64,000 bases of DNA from Desulfonatronum thiodismutans. GTDB lineage: Bacteria; Desulfobacterota; Desulfovibrionia; Desulfovibrionales; Desulfonatronaceae. The stretch lies in contig NZ_JPIK01000013.1 in assembly GCF_000717475.1 (NCBI RefSeq), positions 186,001 through 250,000 on the forward strand, in the 5' to 3' direction. Below, in pieces: positions 40,241-49,812 of this stretch (positions within the stretch are counted from its first letter, which is position 1; each line of letters begins with the position of its first letter). The notes beneath the pieces were generated by a model. The model saw nothing but the letters and a program-made list of their open reading frames with translations, was not told where the DNA came from and did not search any database. The translations under genes were made by a program, and so were the position numbers.

Positions 40241-41431
40241 ATGCGACGGGTTTGGAGAATTCTGATTTGCATCGGCATGATCTGCCTTTTGACGTTCGCG
40301 ACGTCCGCGTCTTGGGCCCAGGACGCGGCCACCGCGCCTTGGGCCCAGGACGCGGCCACCGCGCCTCGGGACAATAACGGGCAAAAGTGGCGGATCGGTT
40401 ATCTGGAGGGAGGCACCTTTCCGGATTATGAGGTGATTTTTCTGAGGATCGTCGCCGGACTAATGGATTTGGGCTGGATCAAGACCGCGCCGCTACCGAC
40501 GGAGTACGACCCGGATCATAGGCGGACCTGGGAGTGGGTGGCGGACAACCTCCAGTCCGACTATCTGGAATTCGTCAAGGATGCTTTTTATACTTCGGGG
40601 TTCAAGCAGGATCTGCGTCAGGCCACCAAGGCCGAGCTGCTCGGCCGTTTGCAACGGGACAAGGATCTGGACTTGATTCTGGCCATGGGCACCTGGGCCG
40701 GACAGGATCTGGCCAATGACCAGCACTCCACGGCCACGGTGGTCGCTTCCACCAGCAATCCTTTGGGGTCGGGGATGATTAAGAGCATGGACGATTCCGG
40801 CTTTGATCATCTCCACGCCAAAGTCGAGCCGGAACGCTACGCCCGGCAGTTGCGGCTGTTCCACGACATCATCGGCTTCACCAGCATGGGGCTGGTCTAC
40901 GAGGACAGCGCGGAAGGCCGGACCTTCGCGGCCCTGGAAGAGGCGGAAATGGTGGCCAGGGAACGCGGCTTCACCTTGCATCGCTGTTTCGCCAGCAACA
41001 ATGACGTCACTTTGGAACAGGCCTCCGCCGAAGTTCGGGCCTGCTATGCAGAGTTGGCTCCCCAGGTGGAGGCCCTGTACATAACGGTCCACCGGGGCGA
41101 GGGATTGCCTAACCTGCCAAGCCTGCTTCCTCCGCTTCTGGAGCATAACGTGGCCACGTTCGCCATGGCCGGTTCGGAGCTTGTCAAGCACGGCGCGTTG
41201 CTGAGCATTGCCCAGGCCGGTTTCGCCTATGTCGGTCGATTCCATGCCGAAACAGTGGCCAGGATCTTCAACGGCGCCATGCCTCGCGACCTGCCTCAAC
41301 GCTGGAACGCCCCTCCCAAGATCGCCATCAATCTGCGAACCGCGGAAATGATCGGCTTTGACCCGCCCTTCGACATCCTGGCCGCCGCGGACGAGGTCTA
41401 CGACCAGATTGAGCCGGTAGGCGGGGAGTAG
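40241..41431 (+). CDS. ABC transporter substrate-binding protein
   Basis: About 396 residues from the ATG at 40241, with a GGAGG site directly before it. The signal peptide ends ATSASWA. A duplicated nonapeptide WAQDAATAP follows cleavage. The mature part (WRIGYLEGGTFPDYE..., LILAMGTWAGQDLAN, VASTSNPLGSGM) resembles the ABC_sub_bind family (PF04392). No permease or ATPase gene is adjacent, so it may serve a sensor or a distant transporter. The ligand is unknown. Confidence 0.8.
   Translation: MRRVWRILICIGMICLLTFATSASWAQDAATAPWAQDAATAPRDNNGQKWRIGYLEGGTFPDYEVIFLRIVAGLMDLGWIKTAPLPTEYDPDHRRTWEWVADNLQSDYLEFVKDAFYTSGFKQDLRQATKAELLGRLQRDKDLDLILAMGTWAGQDLANDQHSTATVVASTSNPLGSGMIKSMDDSGFDHLHAKVEPERYARQLRLFHDIIGFTSMGLVYEDSAEGRTFAALEEAEMVARERGFTLHRCFASNNDVTLEQASAEVRACYAELAPQVEALYITVHRGEGLPNLPSLLPPLLEHNVATFAMAGSELVKHGALLSIAQAGFAYVGRFHAETVARIFNGAMPRDLPQRWNAPPKIAINLRTAEMIGFDPPFDILAAADEVYDQIEPVGGE
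40313..40366 (+). repeat. 27-bp perfect tandem duplication inside the binding-protein gene
   Basis: Bases 40313-40339 and 40340-40366 are identical, each coding WAQDAATAP. The duplication straddles the signal-peptide cleavage region and keeps the frame, so a second cleavage-like site is created. Confidence 0.92.
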
Positions 41432-41457
41432 ATCGAAGCGACGCGGCGGGATCGTTT

Positions 41458-42981
41458 TCAGACCGGAATCACCCGGCGGGCCTGGATCAGATCTCGCAGC
41501 CGCTGGGTCGGTGGGCCGCTGGTTCGCGCAAAGCGGGCCAGGGCCCGGTCCGCTCCGGTCTTTTCGGTCCGCAGGACCCAGAGCGGATAGGCCAGCATCC
41601 AGTTCTGGTCCGCGGCCAGGGCATTGCCGGCGATTTCCAGGACCGCGGCGCAGATGTGGCGCAGCTTGATTCCACCAAACTCTCCGTCCAAGGCATTGCG
41701 CACGGCCTGCTCCCGCAGGCCGATCCACTCCGACCAGGCATGGCCGGCCACCAGCCGTTTGGTCCGGTCCAAATCCCGCAATAATCCATATTGCAGCGCA
41801 CTGGGCGATACGGCGGCCGATGCGCCGACCTGCTCTCCGGCCAGGTCCAGCAGTTCCTGGTCCGCGAAGGTGGCCCCGGCGGCCCGTCCTTCCAGGTAGC
41901 AGTACGCCGCATGGTCCTGAAAAAAAGTCTCCAATTCATCAGGTTGTTCTTCGAGCAGAGCCAGGAAACGCTCCAGATCCGGCGCGGGCGTGGCAAAGGC
42001 GTACCGTAACCGGCAGTCGGCGTACTGGGCGAACTGGTGGTCTTCCAGATGGCGGATGGAAGGCGTTACGATCTTGGCGTTTCCCGGTCCATAGGGCACG
42101 ACCCGGCGCGGACCTCCGCGCAAAAAATCCAAGAGGGGCGGATCGCCGGGCGCGAGAAAGGCCTGGCTGATACTTTTGCCCTGGCCGCTCTGCTCGGCGA
42201 ACCACATCTGGGTGTCCAGGCCGAACATCCACGTCAGATAATCGGCCAGATTCCGAAACGGTTGATTGGGCGCGCGGTGCAGCTTGTGGTCCCCGGGCAT
42301 CCGGGAGCAGTCCAACTGGCGCGGCCAGATGGTCAGCCGGTTTTCCTTGTTCGGGGTGAGGATGCCGGCCTCGAAGGGGCTGTTGGCATACAGGGCGATG
42401 AAGGCCGGGGCCAGGGCCAGCAGGCAGTTCAGGCCGCTGACGGCTTGGCTGAACTCCATCCCGGTGCTGGGGCTGTTCTGGGCTTTGGCGTCGAACCCGG
42501 ACATGTGGTTCCAGCCGCGGTGCAGGATCTGGTAGTCGTAGATGGCTTTGGGCGCCCGGTGCGCGAAGTAGAAGTCCTCGTCCACCGCCACGGCGGGATG
42601 CTCGCTGAAATTCACCAGCATGGCCCCTTCCCGGGACAGGGCCGTGCTGACGTCTTTGATTTCCCGGCGGATCATCGCGGCCAGGTTGTCGAGGCTGTTT
42701 CCACCGGCGGCCACCGGGCCCAGGGAGCTTTCCAGATTATTGAAGCCATTGTCTATGGAGTGCAGGCCGCGTGAGCTGCGCAGGCCGTATTCACGGCCGT
42801 TGTCGCGCAGGGGCCGTGTGGTCAGGCCCTGGTCCGCGAGGATTTGGGCCAGACTGGCGAAAAAGCCGTGTACCGGATGGGTCGCGCCGGTGGAGGCATT
42901 GGCCGTGGGCATTTCCAGCTCCACGCCAAGACTGAATGGGTCCGTGCTCGTGGCGACCATGGGCTCACCCTTCCCGTTCAT
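41458..42981 (-). CDS. GCS2-family glutamate-cysteine ligase-like protein
   Basis: 507 residues. DPFSLGVELEMPT carries the G-x-E-x-E metal-binding start of GCS2-type carboxylate-amine ligases. DNGREYGLRSSRGLHSIDNG and LALAPAFIALYANSPF are further family blocks. It would join an amino acid to a carboxylate with ATP. Its ATG overlaps the stop of the MFS gene (ATGA), so it is translationally coupled to an exporter-like gene and a racemase. The substrate could therefore be other than Glu and Cys. Confidence 0.8.
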   Translation of the reverse strand: MNGKGEPMVATSTDPFSLGVELEMPTANASTGATHPVHGFFASLAQILADQGLTTRPLRDNGREYGLRSSRGLHSIDNGFNNLESSLGPVAAGGNSLDNLAAMIRREIKDVSTALSREGAMLVNFSEHPAVAVDEDFYFAHRAPKAIYDYQILHRGWNHMSGFDAKAQNSPSTGMEFSQAVSGLNCLLALAPAFIALYANSPFEAGILTPNKENRLTIWPRQLDCSRMPGDHKLHRAPNQPFRNLADYLTWMFGLDTQMWFAEQSGQGKSISQAFLAPGDPPLLDFLRGGPRRVVPYGPGNAKIVTPSIRHLEDHQFAQYADCRLRYAFATPAPDLERFLALLEEQPDELETFFQDHAAYCYLEGRAAGATFADQELLDLAGEQVGASAAVSPSALQYGLLRDLDRTKRLVAGHAWSEWIGLREQAVRNALDGEFGGIKLRHICAAVLEIAGNALAADQNWMLAYPLWVLRTEKTGADRALARFARTSGPPTQRLRDLIQARRVIPV

Positions 42982-45440
42982 CACCCGTCGGCCCCCCGTT
43001 CCCGGGCCAGCACGAGAAATAATCCGGACAGAAGCATGTAGCCCAGACCCAGGACCACGAGCCCCTGGGCAATGCTGACGCCGGACATGAGCAGGCCCAG
43101 CAAGATCGGGCCAAGCATCTGCCCCAGCTTGTCCATGGACCGCTGGATGGCCATGGCTTTGCCCGGCCCCAGTTCCTGGGTGGCGCGCGACTTCAGGGCA
43201 AAAGCGGTCTGGGCCGAGGAACCGATGCTGCTGGCCACGCCGAGCAGGAAAATGGCCGCCATCACCGCCACAAAGCCCTGGTGCGTGGTGAGCAGAGCCA
43301 GGCCCAGCCCCCCGACCAGGCCGCCCGCGACGATGAACGGCGTTTTCCGTTCCCGGCGGTCCACGATCTTGCTGATCTGGGGGGCCAGATAGACCACGGA
43401 CAGACCGTAGATCATCAACACCCGGCCAATGTCCGACTGGTTTACCCCCAACTGGTTCAGGTACAGCGGCGTAGCGAAGAAAAGCAGCCCCACCTGGCAG
43501 ATGGAAAAAGGGATGACGCAGCAAAAAATCAGGGCAAAGGTGTTCCGGTGGGTCAGGTAGCGCAGCAGGGCGCGTGGTTCGACCAGAGCCGGGGAGCTTT
43601 GAACGGCTTGATCCGGAATCCGGCGCATGAACAGGAAAAAGAGGGCCAGCGAACAGGTCATCAGTATCGCTCCGACCAGAAACACCGCACTGAAGCCCAA
43701 GCGTTCAGCCAGCATTCCGCCCAGAGCCGTACCGCAGATATGTCCGGAAAAAATCCCGGCCACGAAATGCGAGCTGCCCTGTGCCCGGGTGGAGGGGGTG
43801 GATTGGGTGAAGAGAAAGGTTTGCAGGGACATCCAGGACAGGCCGTAGCCCAGGCCGCAGACCCCGCGGGCCAGAATGTATTGCAGGCCGTTATCGGCCT
43901 GGGAGCAGAAGAAGAGTCCCGCTGCCGTGACCAGCACCCCGGCCAGAAACGGCGGTCGCCAGCCCCGTCTGTCCGCCGTGGCCCCGGCAACCAGGGAGGC
44001 CAGCAGGGCGCAGAGCATTTCCAGGGAAATGGGCAGCCCCAGAACCAGATCCTTGGGCAATCCCCACATCGGAGCGTACAACTCGCGCATTTGCAGCGGC
44101 ACGAAGGAGACGGGCAGAGCAAAGGCGAACAGGAACGCGAAGGCCGCGAATCGGGCCAGCAACAGGGTGTCCAGGTTCTCTCGTTCCGTGTTGGGCGGGC
44201 GGTTTTTCTCCGGGCGCTCCCTGATCCGGCTGACCAGAAAATAGATTTGTTCCACGATGAACAGCGAGGCGATCAGAGCCACGGTCAACGAGTCCAGCAG
44301 TATCTTCCAAAGCACCGCGTGCAGGGTCTTCGCGTTCAACGTGGCCCGAAGGCTGCCGACCTGGATGTCCGGATCCGGTCCCGTCACGGGCAGGACTATG
44401 GTCAGGTCCGCGGCGGACAAAAACAGCGATGGCCGCCCCGTTTCCCCGGGGGGCCGTGCCTGGGTCTGTCCCTGGGGCCGTGCCTGGGTCTGTCCCTGGG
44501 GCTGTCCCTGGATCTGGCCCTGGGCCAGGTAAGCCCCTTGAGCGTCTTGGAGGTCCAGTCTCGCCACCTCTGGATTGTTCTCCAGAATATCCAACAGGTA
44601 TTCGTCCATCCGGCTGACCCGTTCCAGGCTGATCCCCCGAGCCAGAACCCGCTCCACTTCCTGGCGTAACAGATCCAGTTGGGCCTCAACCCGTTCCGTG
44701 AGCACACGGACATGGTCATGGTGGAATTGATGGGCGCTCAGGCCGGAAAAGGCGATCTGGGCCAGAATCGTGACCAGCAGCACGCGGAAGAAAATCTTGC
44801 GGCGCAGGGCGGTCATGTCCTTCTCCCGGACCTGGCGCAGGAGCAGGAACAAAGCCAGGGCCGCGACGGCGGAGATGGCCAGTCCGTAGAGCAGGCGCTG
44901 TTGCCAAAACAAGCGCACGCCGTCGCGGATGTTCTGCTTGGAAAAGGCGAAAACCACGGTACCGGCCAAAACAGAAGGGCTTTCGCCACCCATCCAGGAT
45001 TGTCCCGGACCAAACAGCGGCATGGCGATTTGATAGGTTTGCGGGGTTTCCCGGGCATCCAGCAGGGGGTCGGCCAGGGTTATGGTCTTGCCGAGTTCAC
45101 CAGGGGGGAAATCCAGAAACGCCGGGAATTGATCAACGGGGTGCAGGCTGTACAGGACATCGCCGTACGCGGAAAAGACCACGATATTCGTCAGGTCATC
45201 GTAACTGTCCGCGGATCGGGCAATCAGCTTGTCCATGCCCAGCAGGTTGTCCAGGGTTTTGCCAAAGCGCAACGCGCCTTCCAGTTGGCGCTTGAAATCC
45301 TTCTGAGGAACGGTGTATCGGGCCAGCTCCGAAGCCACGTGGATTTTTTCGAAGGAATTGGCCACCAGCACGATCATGAAGGCCTGGGAAAGGAGCAGGA
45401 TCAAGATCGCGATGAGGGTGATTTTTTGGGTGTCGCGCAT
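42981..45440 (-). CDS. MFS transporter with long sensory N-terminus
   Basis: 819 residues. The first half looks like a receptor: a helix at 8-28, an extracytoplasmic segment to about 185, two more helices, a second extracytoplasmic segment (about 240-380) with the repeat GQTQARPQ, and another helix. The second half (about 425-815) is a twelve-helix MFS domain with RGVCGLGYGLSW and ADRRGWRPP-type loops. Fusion of a Cache-like sensor and MFS is unusual; it may sense what it transports. It lies 7 bp after alr and overlaps the ligase gene. Confidence 0.82.
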   Translation of the reverse strand: MRDTQKITLIAILILLLSQAFMIVLVANSFEKIHVASELARYTVPQKDFKRQLEGALRFGKTLDNLLGMDKLIARSADSYDDLTNIVVFSAYGDVLYSLHPVDQFPAFLDFPPGELGKTITLADPLLDARETPQTYQIAMPLFGPGQSWMGGESPSVLAGTVVFAFSKQNIRDGVRLFWQQRLLYGLAISAVAALALFLLLRQVREKDMTALRRKIFFRVLLVTILAQIAFSGLSAHQFHHDHVRVLTERVEAQLDLLRQEVERVLARGISLERVSRMDEYLLDILENNPEVARLDLQDAQGAYLAQGQIQGQPQGQTQARPQGQTQARPPGETGRPSLFLSAADLTIVLPVTGPDPDIQVGSLRATLNAKTLHAVLWKILLDSLTVALIASLFIVEQIYFLVSRIRERPEKNRPPNTERENLDTLLLARFAAFAFLFAFALPVSFVPLQMRELYAPMWGLPKDLVLGLPISLEMLCALLASLVAGATADRRGWRPPFLAGVLVTAAGLFFCSQADNGLQYILARGVCGLGYGLSWMSLQTFLFTQSTPSTRAQGSSHFVAGIFSGHICGTALGGMLAERLGFSAVFLVGAILMTCSLALFFLFMRRIPDQAVQSSPALVEPRALLRYLTHRNTFALIFCCVIPFSICQVGLLFFATPLYLNQLGVNQSDIGRVLMIYGLSVVYLAPQISKIVDRRERKTPFIVAGGLVGGLGLALLTTHQGFVAVMAAIFLLGVASSIGSSAQTAFALKSRATQELGPGKAMAIQRSMDKLGQMLGPILLGLLMSGVSIAQGLVVLGLGYMLLSGLFLVLARERGADG
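44450..44497 (-). repeat. 24-bp tandem repeat in the MFS sensory segment
   Basis: 44450-44473 and 44474-44497 are identical, and a diverged third unit follows. On the coding strand it gives Gln/Pro/Arg-rich repeats (QGQTQARP), probably a flexible linker in the second extracytoplasmic segment. Confidence 0.88.
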
Positions 45441-45447
45441 GGCCTGT

Positions 45448-46587
45448 TCAGAGCCGCGGATAGATTTTGCTGGCGGCCTGGAGCATCGGGGCGAGCAGTT
45501 CCCAGGTAGACCGGCCCAGGACCTGGCCGACGGTGCGCATGTTCACCGCTTCCCCGGCCAGGAGCACTTCGTCACCGGGTTTAACCCGTTGTGCATGGCT
45601 GACGTCAAGCAGGGACTGGGCCAGGGCCGGTTTGCCGATCAGCATGGCGGGCCGACCCTGGACCAAAGGCTGGAAGTTCCAGGCCAGATCGCCGTGCAGT
45701 CCCTGGGTGTAACCGCCGTGGATCACGGCTATCCGTCCGTCATGGACCATCCGGTGGGCGCGATGATATCCGACGTGGTCGCCGGTCCGGACCGCGCGGA
45801 CCTGCATTATCCGCGTGGTCAGCTCGGCAATGGGCCGGGGGCGGTCCGTCCAGGTGTTGGGCCGCTCCAGGAAGCCGTAGAACAGCGTGCCCACCCGCAG
45901 GGCGTTGAACCGGCCGGAACAGAGTTCATCGGGAAAGCCCAGCAGGCCGGTGGAGCTGCCAAGATGGACCATCGGCGGCAACAGGCCCTGTTCTTCCAAC
46001 TGTTCACAGACCAACCCGAAGGCGTTGATCTGGCACCGGGTGAAGGCGTTGCTCGCGTCGTCGTCGTGAAAGGTGGAGGACAGGTGGCTGTAAAGGCCCT
46101 CTACTCGAACATGGGCCATTTTGGCGAGGTCGGCCATCACCGGCTCGGCTCGGCCCGGGTCCACCCCGAATCGGAACAGGCCGGTATCCACCTTGAGATG
46201 CACCGTGAAGACCTGGCCGGGGCGGACCCGCAACCGGGCCAGCCGGGCCGCGAACTCTTCATCCGCCACGGTCAGGGTCAGGTCATGGGTCAATGCGTCG
46301 CGCAAGTCCGGGTGCAAGGGGTCGCTGAGAACAAGGATCGGGCCGGTCAGGCCGGCCTGGCGCAGGGCAATGCCTTCCGTGATTGAGCCGACCACCAGAT
46401 GATCGACCATGCACTGCTTGAGCGCCCGGGCGATGGGGATCGCGCCGTGGCCATAAGCGTCGCATTTGACTACGCCCAAGAGCTGGACATGGGCCGGAAC
46501 CCGGGCGCGAACCATGGCCACGTTGGACCGAAGGCGGTCCAGGTGAATGATGGCGGTGAGGTCCGGGCAGGAAGCAGGCTGGGGCAT
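45448..46587 (-). CDS. alr: Alanine racemase
   Basis: 379 residues. The PLP lysine is in VVKCDAYGHG near residue 41. The second catalytic residue, Tyr, is in VGYHRAHR near residue 272. RFGVDPG and HLGSSTGLLGFP are further family pieces. It interconverts L- and D-alanine for the cell wall. Being the first gene of an operon with an MFS protein and a GCS2 ligase suggests it might also serve a dedicated pathway, with a second racemase elsewhere. Confidence 0.92.
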   Translation of the reverse strand: MPQPASCPDLTAIIHLDRLRSNVAMVRARVPAHVQLLGVVKCDAYGHGAIPIARALKQCMVDHLVVGSITEGIALRQAGLTGPILVLSDPLHPDLRDALTHDLTLTVADEEFAARLARLRVRPGQVFTVHLKVDTGLFRFGVDPGRAEPVMADLAKMAHVRVEGLYSHLSSTFHDDDASNAFTRCQINAFGLVCEQLEEQGLLPPMVHLGSSTGLLGFPDELCSGRFNALRVGTLFYGFLERPNTWTDRPRPIAELTTRIMQVRAVRTGDHVGYHRAHRMVHDGRIAVIHGGYTQGLHGDLAWNFQPLVQGRPAMLIGKPALAQSLLDVSHAQRVKPGDEVLLAGEAVNMRTVGQVLGRSTWELLAPMLQAASKIYPRL

Positions 46588-46698
46588 GGAGGACTGGGTA
46601 AGAGGTGGGTATGCGGCGGCGGGGCCGCTTGTGTTGGTGGTCGTTCATGCTGTATCGGCAGTCAACCAACCTCGCGTGCCGAGCCTACGGAGACAACA

Positions 46699-48762
46699 GT
46701 GTTACATTCCTTGAAAACGAAAATTTTCTTGCTGGTCAGCGTCATTCTGGCCCTGGTGGCTGTGTTCGTCCTCTATTTCACCGACCGGGACGTGGAGCAG
46801 GCCATGTTCGAGGCGGAGCAGCGCAGCGCCCGCAACGTGCTGGAGTTGGTGGAGCTGAACATCCAAAGCGGATACCGGGACCTAGTGCGTAGCCGGGTGG
46901 ACGCGGTCAACGCCCACCGCCGCGCTTTGCGCGGCTTGACCATGATGGCACGGACCACGCTGGACGAGATATTTACCATGTCCGACCTGTCGGGGGAAGC
47001 CCGCGCCAGGGCCGAATCCCGAGCCCTGGACTGGTTGAGCCGCCCTCGTCCGGCCGAGGAGGGGGAGTTCCTGGTTTTCGATGCCCACGGCACGCTTCTG
47101 GCCCACCAGAATCCGGACGCCCGAGGCGGAGACCTGAACCTGATCCGGGACATCAAGGGCAGCTCGATGGCCGAAGCCGTACATTCGGAAGCACGGCGGC
47201 TGGGCGAGGTCTCCAGTATGTTTTTTTGGACCTGGACCGAACACGGCCAGCCGATAAAGAAATTCGGGTGGTTTGTCCATTACCCCCCCACGGATTGGGT
47301 CATTGGGGCGACCGTGGACATCGACGAGCTGGAGCAGGAAGGCGAGCGTAAGCTGGAGGAACTGCTCAACAATCTGCGGGCCAATTTCGGCAAAATCCGC
47401 ATTGCCCAGTCCGGGTCCGTGATCCTGTTTAACGCCCAGGGCGAAGTGCTCATCGGGCCGGAGGAAAACAGCCTGGCCCCCATTCTGGACCTGGGCACGG
47501 CCATCAACGCCCTGACCGGCAAGCCTCTGCTGGAAGAGTTGAAAAACCTGGCCGCGGCCAAGGATCGCGAATCCATGCGTTTTGTCCCGCAATTCGCGGA
47601 TGCCGCGGGCAAGATCCGCGAGCAGGAAGCCTTTTGCGGCTATTTCCGTGCCCTGGGCTGGTATGTCGCGGCCCTGGCCTACGTGGACGAGGTGGGAGCG
47701 CCAGCCAGGAACCTGGTGACCAGGTTGTCCGGGATCATCCTGGCCGTGCTCTTGGCCGGGCTGGTGTTGGGGTTGGTGCTGGCCGGGCGGATCGCCAAGC
47801 CGTTGAACGCCCTGGCGGTTTACGCCAAGGCCCTGCCGGAAACCGATTTCACGGCCCAGGAGGTTCAGGACCAATCCGCGGCCATTCGCCATTTGCCCCA
47901 GCGGCACAAGGACGAAGTGGGGCGCCTGGCTACGGCCTTGATGTTCATGGAAGGGGCGCTGCGCGAGAACATTCGGTCGCTCATCGAAACCACGGCGACC
48001 AACGAGCGGATCGAGGGCGAGCTGAACGTGGCCCGTGAAATCCAGCTCGGGCTGTTGCCCAAGACCTTTCCTCCCTTTCCCGAGCGCCGGGAGTTCGATC
48101 TGTTCGCCACGCTCAAGTCCGCCAAGGAAGTCGGCGGGGATCTCTACGATTTTTTCTTCATGGACGAGGAGCACTTTTGTTTTGCCGTGGGCGACGTCTC
48201 GGGCAAGGGCGTTCCCGCGGCCCTGTTCATGGCCATCACCCGGACCCTGCTGCGCACCGCTGGCGCCAGGGATCGTGATCCCGGCCCAATCATGGAAGCC
48301 ATGAACAACGACCTGGCCCCGGACAATCCCAATTCCATGTTCGTGACCCTGTTCGTCGGCGTCCTGAATACCCGCACCGGCCGGTTGCGTTTCGCCAATG
48401 GCGGGCACAACAAGCCGGTGATCAAAAACCAGGACGGGGTGCACTTTCTGGAAGGCCGGAGCGGTCCCATGGTCGGAGCCATGGAGGATATCCCCTACAA
48501 TGCCGTGGAAATTGACCTGGCCCCGGGTGAGATGATTCTTCTGTACACGGACGGGATTACCGAGGCCATGGACGAGGGGCTGGCCGTGTATTCGGACGAG
48601 CGCCTGCTGGCCACGATGGAGGCCGCGCCCATCGTCTCCGCGGAACAGATCATCCAGATCGTCTTGGAGGACGTGGCCCGGCATGTGGGCGCGGCCCAGC
48701 AATCCGACGACATCACCGCGCTCTGCCTGCGTTACGCCGGGCCGGTAGGCGGGCAGGGGTAA
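46699..48762 (+). CDS. SpoIIE/RsbU-type phosphatase with Cache and HAMP domains
   Basis: 687 residues from a GTG with a GGAG site; the open frame upstream overlaps alr and is not coding. An N-terminal helix (KTKIFLLVSVILALVAVFVL) is followed by an extracytoplasmic double-Cache-like region, a second helix near 340, HAMP, a coiled linker, and a PP2C domain (about 445-680) with AREIQLGLLP, EVGGDLYDFF, VGDVSGKGVPAAL and LYTDGITEA. It should dephosphorylate an anti-anti-sigma-type protein in response to an external signal. No such partner is in the window. Confidence 0.92.
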   Translation: MLHSLKTKIFLLVSVILALVAVFVLYFTDRDVEQAMFEAEQRSARNVLELVELNIQSGYRDLVRSRVDAVNAHRRALRGLTMMARTTLDEIFTMSDLSGEARARAESRALDWLSRPRPAEEGEFLVFDAHGTLLAHQNPDARGGDLNLIRDIKGSSMAEAVHSEARRLGEVSSMFFWTWTEHGQPIKKFGWFVHYPPTDWVIGATVDIDELEQEGERKLEELLNNLRANFGKIRIAQSGSVILFNAQGEVLIGPEENSLAPILDLGTAINALTGKPLLEELKNLAAAKDRESMRFVPQFADAAGKIREQEAFCGYFRALGWYVAALAYVDEVGAPARNLVTRLSGIILAVLLAGLVLGLVLAGRIAKPLNALAVYAKALPETDFTAQEVQDQSAAIRHLPQRHKDEVGRLATALMFMEGALRENIRSLIETTATNERIEGELNVAREIQLGLLPKTFPPFPERREFDLFATLKSAKEVGGDLYDFFFMDEEHFCFAVGDVSGKGVPAALFMAITRTLLRTAGARDRDPGPIMEAMNNDLAPDNPNSMFVTLFVGVLNTRTGRLRFANGGHNKPVIKNQDGVHFLEGRSGPMVGAMEDIPYNAVEIDLAPGEMILLYTDGITEAMDEGLAVYSDERLLATMEAAPIVSAEQIIQIVLEDVARHVGAAQQSDDITALCLRYAGPVGGQG

Positions 48763-48822
48763 GTTGGATTGCTGAGGTGGAGCATTCTTCTTGCTTTCTT
48801 TTATCTCTCATCTTCGCACGCA

Positions 48823-49683
48823 TCAGCTGTCAGTCTCCTGAGAGCGCTCCTTTCCAACAAGGCTCAGCAGCCCTCCCAGGACCACGAGGAGAACCATAGC
48901 CACGGCGAACACGGCAAAGCCCGCGAAGTCGTGGAAAAAACCTTCGGCCACCTGGGCACCCCAATGCTGGGCCAACACACCGGTGACAATGACCCGCATG
49001 GCGTTGGTCAGCACGGCAATAGGCACGGCCGAGGCGATAATGATCGCCTTTTTAATATGGCTCTTCTGTGTCAGAAAGGCGAAAGCCACGGCTAAAGCCA
49101 GGAGGGACATGATGGAGCGCAACCCGCTGCACGCGTCGGCCACTTCCAGCACGGTGTTCGTGAACATGATGATGTTGCCCTCGTTCCAGACCACCACGCC
49201 CATGATTTTCAGGGCGGCCACGGAAGCGTGCGTCACGAAGAGCTTCAGGGGGAAGGCCGCGGCATCGTAGATAATGTACGGGATGGGGATCATCAGGGCC
49301 AGGTAGAGCAGGGGCAGGGCCATGATCGTGAATACCCGGGTTCCAAACCAGTACAGTGTCATGCCGCATAGCAGCACGACCAGGGACAGGCGCATGTTGA
49401 AGTATTCCGTAGCCAGCCAGCCCAGGAGCAACTGGCACAGCCCGAAGATGACCACGATCAACCCGATGCCCGACGGTTTGACCGGCGCGGATTTGAGTTG
49501 GTCCCAGCGCTGGTAAATGAAGAAGGCGGAGATCAAAGGCACCAGAAATCCGTGGGAATAGTTGTCGTCGCTGGCCCATTGTCGAACCATGTCCGGGACA
49601 ACGCCGTAGTAGAGACCGGCAAGCATGAGCAGGCTTGCCAGCAGGTGGAAACGATATTGTTTCAGTGCATCGAGGAATGTCAT
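48823..49683 (-). CDS. Exosortase (EpsH/Xrt family)
   Basis: 286 residues, about eight helices. The catalytic triad is visible as Cys in VADACSGLRS, Arg in LTNAMRVIVTG and His in FFHDFAGF. Exosortases cut PEP-CTERM-like sorting tails at the inner membrane. It is the last gene of the polysaccharide locus. No EpsI domain is fused at its C-terminus, unlike the usual longer XrtA form. The exact subtype cannot be set from sequence alone. Confidence 0.9.
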   Translation of the reverse strand: MTFLDALKQYRFHLLASLLMLAGLYYGVVPDMVRQWASDDNYSHGFLVPLISAFFIYQRWDQLKSAPVKPSGIGLIVVIFGLCQLLLGWLATEYFNMRLSLVVLLCGMTLYWFGTRVFTIMALPLLYLALMIPIPYIIYDAAAFPLKLFVTHASVAALKIMGVVVWNEGNIIMFTNTVLEVADACSGLRSIMSLLALAVAFAFLTQKSHIKKAIIIASAVPIAVLTNAMRVIVTGVLAQHWGAQVAEGFFHDFAGFAVFAVAMVLLVVLGGLLSLVGKERSQETDS

Positions 49684-49812
49684 GGGATGGGTGCTTCCAG
49701 GGGTAGAAGGTTATCAGGTTCAAAAGAATTTCTTCGCCGGCCCGGATCTTGTCCGGGAAACAAGGACTTCTGAATAAATAGCAAGTCCCGTTCCATTGCT
49801 GTCATTGATCCT

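Noticed and set aside
42982..43524. N-terminal extension of the GCS2 ligase
   Set aside because: It runs through the MFS gene in another frame; the ATGA overlap at 42981 is the natural start.
46399..46698. Coding extension upstream of the SpoIIE-type phosphatase
   Set aside because: It overlaps the alr gene on the other strand and lacks a signal or domain; the GTG at 46699 begins the first membrane helix.
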